In this document: in pieces, positions 1-4,742 of the stretch
Layout of the letters: every line of letters starts with the position of its first letter
How positions within the stretch are numbered: position 1 is the stretch's first letter
DNA from: Candidatus Methanomethylicia archaeon
GTDB lineage: Archaea; Thermoproteota; Methanomethylicia; CALHIW01
Reading direction: 5' to 3'
NCBI GenBank assembly: GCA_938030905.1
Contig: CALHIW010000041.1
Span: forward strand, 1-5,255
DNA: 5,255 nucleotides
Notes under the pieces: model-generated
Databases searched by the model: none
What the model was told of the DNA's origin: nothing
What the model saw: the letters and a program-made list of their open reading frames with translations, nothing else
Program-made: the position numbers and the translations under genes

Positions 1-474
1 CTAAAACACGCATACTATATTCTAGATATGCTATCTGAAGCCGAAGTCTACATACTATACAATGATATGAGGGTTCCTGGAAGAAGCTATGAGGAATTCT
101 ATAGGTTTATAAGAGATAAAGGCATAACCCTAATTAGAGGAATACCATCAGAAATCCGTAAAGTATCTGATGAAGAGCTTTCAATGAAGATATATGATGA
201 AGCATCATCAAAACTCTACAGACTTACTGTAGATCTCGTAGTATTGGAGGTTGGAATAGAGGCAAATCTAAATGAAGTTAGTGCAATAGATATTCCAGTA
301 GGAGAGGATAACTATCCAGAAAGCATTAACCCTATTTTAAACACAATCGAAACACCAATACCGAACATATTTGTAATTGGATGTGCTCAAGCACCCTTAA
401 ACATAGTAGAATCAATAACTCAGGCGCAGGCAGCTACAAGTAAAATAGTAGCTAAACATAGAAATATAATTTAA
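1..474 (+). CDS. hdrA: HdrA-like heterodisulfide reductase subunit A, C-terminal part (5' end outside window)
   Basis: The frame is open from base 1, so the gene begins upstream; 157 codons are visible and the ATG at 28 is internal. The visible part is the C-terminal FAD/NAD-binding fold of HdrA flavoproteins. It starts with LKHAYYI, followed by AEVYILYNDMR and the family signature SYEEFYRFIRDKG, then LTVDLVVLEVGIEAN, and ends with the flavin-binding stretch IPNIFVIGCAQAPLNIVESI and QAQAAT. HdrA is the flavin subunit of cytoplasmic Hdr complexes that move electrons among disulfide, ferredoxin and other carriers. The protein stops about 20 residues after the GCAQ motif, so the C-terminal ferredoxin domain of long methanogen HdrA proteins is absent. 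This matches short archaeal or sulfur-metabolism HdrA-like proteins. The N-terminal flavin and cysteine motifs cannot be checked. The HdrA family is fairly secure; the physiological partner is unknown because neighbours lie outside the window. Confidence 0.85.
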   Translation, partial: LKHAYYILDMLSEAEVYILYNDMRVPGRSYEEFYRFIRDKGITLIRGIPSEIRKVSDEELSMKIYDEASSKLYRLTVDLVVLEVGIEANLNEVSAIDIPVGEDNYPESINPILNTIETPIPNIFVIGCAQAPLNIVESITQAQAATSKIVAKHRNII

Positions 475-554
475 AATAATTAAATCACTATTTCTAATTA
501 AAAACCCAATATACTCCACATGTTAATCATATTGTAATTCTAAAGAGTTTAAAT

Positions 555-572
555 ATTTAAGTTTTCATACTC
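555..572. repeat. Candidate left terminal inverted repeat of decayed IS
   Basis: The stretch atttaagttttcatactc is the imperfect reverse complement of 2071-2087: GAGTA and CTTAAA are shared, 14 of 18 columns match and one gap is needed. Its only further support is its position just outside the stop codon of the transposase trace at 579-581. In AT-rich DNA a match this weak could be chance. Confidence 0.25.
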
Positions 573-578
573 TATATT

Positions 579-1318
579 TCATGATGTACTATTATGTATG
601 TTATGTAGTGTTGTTATTGTTTTAAACATTATTGCTAGTCTTCATATCTTACTATTGCTTTTTCTAAACGTTTAGCTATACATTAAATTTTTCTATTGTT
701 AATCTCCTTCTATAGCCTTTACGTTACATAGTGTATTCTTTATCTATTCCTAGATTTACCAGTGTCTACTTCATACCCTTATTCCCTAATTTCTTCTACC
801 CATTGCGTTGTATGCTGAGTTTATGATTCTTTAGACTCCCCAAAGCTTATTGTAAAGTTTATTGAAGAACTTTAGGTTGTAAGCATTATCAGAACTCATG
901 GGGACTGATAGGGAATTCTCAACAACTACATGAGGTATTTACCATTCCCATGTTTAAATTCACTATATCTCATTGTCTCCCACCTTCCATGATTATCTAT
1001 AGCAGTATCATTCATGTCTTAAATGCTGAAGGTTTAATATCTCATATACTGTTCTCTGAGGCCTCTAGTATTCTCCATAGTCACATGTAACCATACTTAG
1101 AAGCGTATCTCCTCTACAACCAACACTAACAACACATAAGACATTGTTAATCAATAACCTATCGTTAACCTAGTTTCTTACCCTAGGCGAACTCGAAAAA
1201 GACAGGGCCTAGTCAATCTCAATCACTAATCTCCAAAGCTCCATAAAACTATAAAAAGATAGGCCTAAATACTCTGAAAACGCCCTCTAAATATAAATCG
1301 CTTAAGTAAATGTTAATA
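579..1318 (-). pseudogene. DDE transposase remnant, central and C-terminal part
   Basis: No frame is open for long, but adjacent bottom-strand frames give pieces that assemble like the catalytic end of an IS4/IS5-type transposase. Codons 1015-929 read NDTAIDNHGRWETMRYSEF, then KHGNGKYL. A shifted frame at 929-834 reads SVPMSSDNAYNLKFFNKLYN, whose Asp (888-890) fits the second catalytic Asp. After a stop at 831-833 it continues RIINSAYNAMGRRN. Further on, KGYRRRLTIEKFN places a Glu (691-693) about 66 codons after that Asp, a usual spacing for this family. The tail EKAIVRYED, then LAIMFKTITTLHN, resembles the common C-terminus of archaeal transposases (xxVRYExLAxxFxxxxxL). At least four stops and several frame changes break it. 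The first Asp is doubtful: the best candidate (995-997) is only about 36 codons before the second. Recognition is from memory of the family, not a search. Confidence 0.5.
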
Positions 1319-1325
1319 GCAAAGC

Positions 1326-1356
1326 ACTAATTTAAACCTTGAAGGTTTAAATTAGT
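1326..1356. promoter_or_regulatory. 31-bp perfect palindrome over the putative promoter of the 1373 gene
   Basis: The left arm actaatttaaacctt (1326-1340) and right arm aaggtttaaattagt (1342-1356) are exact reverse complements around a single G at 1341. Each arm contains a TATA-like TTTAAA. The right-arm box (1346-1353) is centred about 24 bp before the ATG at 1373, near the distance expected for an archaeal promoter making a leaderless or almost leaderless message; no Shine-Dalgarno sequence lies before that ATG. Binding of a dimeric regulator here would be expected to block TBP, so an operator, possibly autoregulatory, is a reasonable inference. Alternatives are an RNA hairpin or a transposon end. 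Confidence 0.5.
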
Positions 1357-1372
1357 TTAGCATCTATAGATT

Positions 1373-1765
1373 ATGCTTCAATATTATGATATAATTTGGG
1401 AAGCTGTAAGAAGTGAAAACTGCTTTAAAAACATAGTAAATTACATAGTATCATCAGGAATAGATGAGGAAAAAGTCTTAAAACTTACAGGTCAATGGAG
1501 TAGCTTTAGGGGGAAACCAATATATTTAAGATTCAGCATACTTGTTAAACTTATCTGTCTAGTCATAATGGAAAACATAAATTTAATAGAGGAACTCAAC
1601 GAGACTGATTCAGCTTTAAAATTGCTTGAAAAGCTTAAAGAAGATTTAGTAATGGAGATTAGTGAGTATAAGGCTAGAAACAAATTAATTAATGAAACAC
1701 TAAATACTGTAGAGGAGGCAATAGATAAATTGAAGTCATTAATGAAGGCTAGGAGACATTTCTAA
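1373..1765 (+). CDS. Hypothetical protein, 130 aa, C-terminal coiled coil
   Basis: The product is not recognised. The reading frame is uninterrupted, while all the DNA around it is full of stops on both strands, which argues that it is selected or recently arrived. Residues 1-60 are mixed helical with three aromatics near the start (MLQYYDIIW), two cysteines (17 and 62) and the segment GQWSSFRGKPIYLRF. A short hydrophobic run, ILVKLICLVI, follows at about 56-65; it is too short and interrupted by Lys for a confident membrane helix. Residues about 68-126 are Leu/Glu/Lys-rich (ALKLLEKLKEDLVMEI, then TLNTVEEAIDKLKSLM) and look like a coiled coil or helical hairpin. The end KARRHF is basic. The ATG lies 16 bp after a 31-bp palindrome and has no Shine-Dalgarno, so the transcript is probably leaderless. 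Possible roles are a small regulator acting on the palindrome or cargo of a small mobile element; neither is shown. Confidence 0.6.
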   Translation: MLQYYDIIWEAVRSENCFKNIVNYIVSSGIDEEKVLKLTGQWSSFRGKPIYLRFSILVKLICLVIMENINLIEELNETDSALKLLEKLKEDLVMEISEYKARNKLINETLNTVEEAIDKLKSLMKARRHF

Positions 1766-1771
1766 AAGCAT

Positions 1772-1795
1772 AAACCATTACTGGATGGCGGGTTT
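1772..1795 (+). terminator. Weak dyad after the 1373 gene
   Basis: Six bases after the stop codon, AAACC (1772-1776) can pair with GGTTT (1791-1795) across a 14-nt loop. The stem is only five pairs and no clear U-tract follows, so a role in 3'-end formation is only a possibility. Confidence 0.15.
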
Positions 1796-1837
1796 CATGT
1801 TAATATGTCTAGAAATATTTACTTAATGGATTTAAGT

Positions 1838-2058
1838 TTAAGTTATTTCCACTAATCTATATGTACTACTATATCTTGTTAATAATGCTGTTAAGGTAAG
1901 GTCTGTGTTGATGGTTTTCTAGATTTAGTGAGTTCTTAGGTTGCTGTAGCAGTATGTAAATACCTCTAGGAAGAGTTTACGCTATTCTTTCTTACTGGAA
2001 AGTTGTTATGGAGCCTTCTTACCCATTCCTTCAGAAATTCTGAGATAGCTTTCAACAC
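1838..2058 (-). pseudogene. DDE transposase remnant, N-terminal part
   Basis: From a possible GTG at 2056-2058 the bottom strand reads 30 codons, including AISEFLKEWVRRLHNNFPV, until a TAG at 1966-1968. After about 15 codons where the frame is unclear, another frame is open at 1918-1841 and reads LTLTALLTRYSSTYRLVEIT before a TAA at 1838-1840. The second piece matches the well-known N-terminal pattern of IS4/IS5-type transposases (xxILxALLLRYLLxLxYRxLxxL). Order and strand agree with the C-terminal remnant at 1318-579; the intervening 1319-1796 segment contains an unrelated gene. Assignment rests on pattern memory and is moderate. Confidence 0.42.
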
Positions 2059-2070
2059 CTTAATTCATTT

Positions 2071-2087
2071 GAGTACAACACTTAAAA
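2071..2087. repeat. Candidate right terminal inverted repeat of decayed IS
   Basis: The stretch gagtacaacacttaaaa is the imperfect partner of 555-572 and lies 13 bp upstream of the proposed transposase GTG at 2056-2058. Sequence support alone is weak; the paired position at both ends of the transposase trace is the reason to list it. Confidence 0.25.
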
Positions 2088-2349
2088 AACGTTCGTATAT
2101 TATGGATCTTTATCAAGTAGGATTAATGGCTTATGTGATGGAGCCTAAGGCTCTCTTAAGGACATGTTTAGTGTTCATTATTAAATGTTGCCAGCTAACA
2201 TCTACTGCTATCTTCAGAATTCCACATTAGATTGACCTCCAGCCTCAGCCTAACTTTATCAACAGCCCCAGCTCATCCCCACCTAGTCATAGTTTAATAA
2301 TTTCACCTAGCTTTTAAACTAATAATAATTGTAGCATAGCTGGCTGGAA

Positions 2350-2652
2350 TTACCCCGCCCTAACAGTCATATCTATAATGCTCAAACCATCCATCGATAT
2401 AACTCCTAATCTTATGAGTGAGTGAAAGCCTGTTATGCTTAAGCATCTAGCTTTCCAACAGCCTCAAGAAGTTTCTCAGAGCATCTATAACAAATCACCT
2501 TCAAAGAAAACACTTCTCGAAGCCCAAAAACCTGCATTAACGGTATCCTCATTAAGTATATTCTTCATTATCATGTTATTGAGTATGAATAAATGCCAAG
2601 CATTAGTTAAGATAGTTGCCTCCTTAAATTCAATAAGTCCCAGTGATTTACA
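2350..2652 (-). pseudogene. Possible decayed gene of unknown family
   Basis: The bottom strand is open for 55 codons at 2652-2488, long for this stop-rich region. It reads through EATILTNAWHLFILNN and EDTVNAGFWASRSVFFEGDL to a TAG at 2485-2487. A neighbouring frame then supplies YRCSEKLLEAVGKLDA up to a TAA, so the composite looks like one helical protein crossing a frameshift. The original frame reopens at 2463-2353. The helical pattern with an N-A-G/A segment followed by EGDLLYRCSEKLLEA loosely recalls small archaeal HEPN/PaREP1-like helical proteins, but this is too weak to name. It could also be chance in AT-rich DNA. Confidence 0.22.
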
Positions 2653-2794
2653 TTATAAGTATTGAAAAATCTGAATAGATTCAAGCTTAAGCATATGAAT
2701 TATTGATTACCATAGTGTAATACCATTAAGTTAAGCTATTAATTATATACTCCACACATACCAATTTAAGAGGATCCCATGATATGACCACTAA

Positions 2795-2809
2795 GTTTTT
2801 AAGGAGAGG
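2795..2809 (+). promoter_or_regulatory. Overlapping TATA-like and Shine-Dalgarno-like signals before ridA
   Basis: The stretch gtttttaaggagagg can be read in two ways. AAGGAGAGG (2801-2809) is a strong Shine-Dalgarno match, but it ends 14 nt before the ATG, longer than the usual spacing. TTTTTAA (2796-2802) is centred about 25 bp before the ATG, exactly where a TATA box for a leaderless archaeal transcript would be. A TAA at 2815-2817 in the ridA frame excludes an earlier start. Confidence 0.4.
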
Positions 2810-2823
2810 CTTAGTAACCTACT

Positions 2824-3213
2824 ATGACTGGAAGAGAGGTTATAGTAACAGATAAAGCTCCACTTCCAGTTGGGCCATATTCTCAAGCCATAAAAGCAGG
2901 AAACTTTATTTTTGTTGCTGGACAGGGACCTATCGACCCAAGAACAAGACAGATTACTGGTAATACTATTGAGGAACAGACAGAGACAACACTTAATAAC
3001 ATTAAGGCAATACTGGAGGAGGCCGGTTCCTCAATGGAAAATGTTGTTAAGGTAACCGTATACCTAAGTAATATAGAGGATTTTGATGCTATGAATAATG
3101 TTTACAGTAGATTTTTCAAGGAGAATCCGCCTGCACGTACAACTATACAGGCTAAACTATGGAGAAATATACGGATAGAAATAGATGCTATAGCTATAAT
3201 TCCAGATAAATAA
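2824..3213 (+). CDS. ridA: RidA family reactive intermediate/imine deaminase
   Basis: The 129-aa product is full length for the RidA (YjgF/YER057c/UK114) family. Cytoplasmic RidA trimers hydrolyse reactive enamine and imine intermediates, such as 2-aminoacrylate released by PLP-dependent threonine or serine dehydratases, to keto acids and ammonia, protecting PLP enzymes. Visible signatures in order are PLPVGPYSQAIKAG (14-27) with Tyr19, VAGQGPIDPRT (31-41), VVKVTVYLSNIEDF (74-87), and NPPARTTIQA (101-110). Arg105 is the substrate-carboxylate-binding arginine required for deaminase activity in canonical RidA. IEIDAIAI (118-125) holds Glu119, matching the conserved active-site Glu. All key residues are present, so the enzyme should be active. 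The ATG is the first start after an in-frame TAA at 2815. The gene is separated by 89 bp from the downstream phosphatase and may be monocistronic. A T-rich tract at 3225-3240 could end its transcript. Confidence 0.94.
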   Translation: MTGREVIVTDKAPLPVGPYSQAIKAGNFIFVAGQGPIDPRTRQITGNTIEEQTETTLNNIKAILEEAGSSMENVVKVTVYLSNIEDFDAMNNVYSRFFKENPPARTTIQAKLWRNIRIEIDAIAIIPDK

Positions 3214-3270
3214 CTCTACATTTCAAATTATTCTATATTTTACATGGGTAAATAACATAATTTTAAAGTA

Positions 3271-3280
3271 AAAGTTATTA
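3271..3280 (+). promoter_or_regulatory. TATA-like box before the phosphatase gene
   Basis: The stretch aaagttatta is centred about 27 bp before the GTG at 3303, the position expected for a leaderless archaeal transcript; no clear Shine-Dalgarno lies immediately upstream of that GTG. Confidence 0.35.
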
Positions 3281-3302
3281 GAGTTGAATTCATTTAGTAC
3301 TT

Positions 3303-4208
3303 GTGGAGTTGGAGAGTATCTTTAAAGAGGCAGCTGAGGTAAAAGCTGTAGATTTCATTTCCCTCCTAGATAATGTAATAGATATTGTAGAGGAGGGAGA
3401 GCTAGATCATGCTGAGGCTAGAAATGGACTTGTAATTCTCGAATCTAAAGGGAAATCTATAGTTATCGGGGATCTTCATGGAGATTCTTATACCCTAAGA
3501 GAAATACTTGAAACATCCAAATTTACAACATATCTGAATAATGATGGAAAGCTTATATGTTTAGGAGACTATGGAGATAGAGGATTTGACTCTTTAACTG
3601 TTTACTATACACTCTTAAAACTTAAGGAGTTAAATCCTAGGAAAATCATTCTACTAATAGGCAATCATGAGGGAGTATTTAAAATTCCAGTTTACCCCCA
3701 TGACATCATAGAGCAAATTTACTTAAGATTTGGTGAAGAATATAATGAAATATATGAGAAGCTTATAACATTATGGAGCCAACTACCATATACTGTAATT
3801 ATTCCTGAAAAATATATACTTCTACATGGTGGAGTACCTATAGAGCTTAATAGTATAGACGATATCTCTAAGGCAAGAGAAAAATATCCTTTAAATAGTA
3901 TATTTGAGGAAATTCTTTGGAGTGATCCAATGGATGAAGGGGGGGTTTACCCATCACCTAGAGGAGCAGGTAAGCTTTTCGGTCCAGATATAACTAGAAA
4001 AACTCTAAACATTGTTAATGCTAAAACACTTATAAGAAGCCATGAACCTTGTATTGAGGGTGTAGAGTCAATACAAGAAAATCTAACACTAACAGTATTC
4101 TCATGTAAGGGCATATATTACAATAAAAATGCAGCATATCTACCAATAGATCTTAAAGAGGAGGCTAAAAACAGCTATGAACTAGCTCTTGAAGCAATTA
4201 AGCTATAA
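3303..4208 (+). CDS. PPP-family serine/threonine protein phosphatase (archaeal PP1-type)
   Basis: The 301-aa product is a metallophosphoesterase of the PPP family, which uses two metal ions to remove phosphate from Ser/Thr residues of cytosolic proteins. All signature blocks are present and correctly ordered: GDLHGD (56-61), GDYGDRG (88-94), GNHE (120-123), LHGG (174-177) and SHE (246-248). They supply the Asp, His and Asn metal ligands and the catalytic His. WSDP (206-209) and SPRGAGKLFG (218-227) match the C-terminal PPP segment found in eukaryotic PP1/PP2A and in crenarchaeal PP1-arch enzymes. In the second block the usual GDxVDRG has Gly for Val, a non-ligand position. Residues 1-50 and the last 25 are helical extensions. 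GTG at 3303 is the first start after a TGA at 3285-3287; the TTG at 3309 is an alternative. Protein substrates cannot be inferred from the neighbours. Confidence 0.92.
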   Translation: MELESIFKEAAEVKAVDFISLLDNVIDIVEEGELDHAEARNGLVILESKGKSIVIGDLHGDSYTLREILETSKFTTYLNNDGKLICLGDYGDRGFDSLTVYYTLLKLKELNPRKIILLIGNHEGVFKIPVYPHDIIEQIYLRFGEEYNEIYEKLITLWSQLPYTVIIPEKYILLHGGVPIELNSIDDISKAREKYPLNSIFEEILWSDPMDEGGVYPSPRGAGKLFGPDITRKTLNIVNAKTLIRSHEPCIEGVESIQENLTLTVFSCKGIYYNKNAAYLPIDLKEEAKNSYELALEAIKL

Positions 4209-4220
4209 TATTCAATACTG

Positions 4221-4277
4221 ATACTGTCAAGTTAGTATATATTGGCATCTATGGTTACTGGCTTAACTTGACAGTAT
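4221..4277. repeat. 14-bp perfect inverted repeat between convergent genes
   Basis: The arm atactgtcaagtta (4221-4234) and its exact reverse complement taacttgacagtat (4264-4277) are separated by 29 bp. It starts 13 bp after the phosphatase stop, between convergent genes. As RNA it would form a stable 14-pair hairpin read from either strand, so a 3'-end or processing signal for one or both genes is plausible. It may instead be a small mobile-element relic or an untranslated RNA. The left arm is preceded by a partial copy of its own start (AATACTG then ATACTG). Confidence 0.6.
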
Positions 4278-4319
4278 TTTCCAATACCTACTTAAACTAT
4301 ATAAGTATCTAGATAACTC

Positions 4320-4335
4320 TACCTAATATTAGGTA
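4320..4335. repeat. 16-bp perfect palindrome in convergent intergenic region
   Basis: The sequence tacctaatattaggta is its own reverse complement with no spacer. It is followed by a smaller dyad ACTACT-AC-AGTAGT (4341-4354) and a near-palindrome around CTCTAGAG (4394-4410), so the 219-bp gap between the phosphatase and alkyltransferase genes is unusually dense in dyads. It could bind a dimeric protein or be a hairpin in the 3' ends of the convergent transcripts; no promoter lies obviously beside it. Confidence 0.45.
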
Positions 4336-4427
4336 ATTTCACTACTACAGTAGTTCTGTTCATAAGATGGTTTAAGTAGCATATTACTAGGAGTTAATCT
4401 CTAGAGTTAAAGTAGTTAGTAATGCTA

Positions 4428-4742
4428 CTATTCGAAAAGCTCATTAACATTCCGAATTATATATTCACTCTTAACCTTACCACCACTAAACTTAACCCCT
4501 TCCAGTTTTAAAAGCTTCTTCTTGATTTCAATTCCCATACTATAGCCTCCAACCTCACCACTGCTTTTAACAACTCTATGGCATGGAATTACAGGAGCTT
4601 TTTCATTATCATTCATGATTCTACCAATAAGTCTAGGACTTACATTAAAAGCTTTTGCTAAAGCCCTGTAAGTTATAACCTTTCCAGCCGGGACCATTAG
4701 CAGAATAGCATATACAACTTCTCTTAAACTACCATACTTCAT
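4428..4742 (-). CDS. ogt: Methylated-DNA-[protein]-cysteine S-methyltransferase (O6-alkylguanine-DNA alkyltransferase)
   Basis: The 104-aa protein corresponds to the C-terminal, DNA-binding and active-site domain of MGMT/Ogt. It repairs O6-alkylguanine in DNA by irreversible transfer of the alkyl group to its own cysteine. Visible features are PAGKVITYRALAKAFNVS (18-35), with the tyrosine of the nucleotide-flipping helix-turn-helix (Tyr25), SPRLIGRIMNDN (35-46), whose Arg37 fits the arginine finger, and the active-site motif IPCHRVV (52-58) with Cys54. EVGGYSMGIEIKKKLLKLEG (63-82) is the usual C-terminal block. The reactive Cys is present, so this is a true transferase rather than an alkyltransferase-like protein, which has Trp there. 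The variable N-terminal domain of longer family members is absent, as in other short archaeal and bacterial versions. GAGGT at 4752-4748 lies 5 nt before the ATG. The start overlaps the ancestral stop of the upstream permease remnant (ATGA). Confidence 0.92.
   Translation of the reverse strand: MKYGSLREVVYAILLMVPAGKVITYRALAKAFNVSPRLIGRIMNDNEKAPVIPCHRVVKSSGEVGGYSMGIEIKKKLLKLEGVKFSGGKVKSEYIIRNVNELFE

Larger units (their letters stand above)
555..2087 (-). mobile_element. Decayed DDE-transposase insertion sequence, itself interrupted
   Basis: This is inferred from bottom-strand protein traces, not from an intact ORF. Transposase-like N-terminal pieces lie at 2058-1838 and C-terminal pieces at about 1318-579, in the same orientation and correct order. 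The proposed ends, 555-572 and 2071-2087, are imperfect inverted repeats (14 of 18 aligned columns with one gap) that sit 13 bp outside the proposed transposase start and 7 bp outside its stop. Removing the 1319-1796 segment, which carries an unrelated plus-strand gene, leaves roughly 1.05 kb, a normal size for IS4/IS5-superfamily elements. No target-site duplication is recognisable outside the ends. Stops and frame changes are frequent, so the element must be inactive. Exact family and borders are uncertain. Confidence 0.45.
2088..2823. other. Gene-free region with faint decayed coding traces
   Basis: No convincing intact gene lies here. Short plus-strand open stretches at 2003-2230 and 2435-2665 have no family features and run antisense to better bottom-strand traces, so they were not called. 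The best trace is on the minus strand at 2652-2350. The last 80 bases hold AT-rich promoter-like sequence for ridA (for example aattatatac at 2741-2750). No RNA gene, array or terminal repeat was seen. Confidence 0.5.

Noticed and set aside
1183..1212. Possible hairpin or RNA gene: CTAGGC...GCCTAG around GAACTCGAAAAAG
   Set aside because: Arms are only 6 bp, and no acceptor stem, anticodon arm or T-loop could be built, so it is not a tRNA; it lies within the transposase remnant.
1492..1683. 63-codon open frame on the minus strand
   Set aside because: It lies wholly inside the intact 1373-1765 gene and is its antisense shadow.
2003..2230. 75-codon open frame on the plus strand
   Set aside because: No family features, no ribosome-binding or promoter signal at the start, and it overlaps the antisense transposase trace and decayed DNA.
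2435..2665. 76-codon open frame on the plus strand
   Set aside because: Composition is unlike the real genes here and it is antisense to a better protein-like bottom-strand run; no homologous pattern recognised.
4221..4277. C/D box guide RNA between the convergent genes
   Set aside because: A CTGA is present, but no RTGATGA box C and no paired C'/D' boxes occur at usable spacing.
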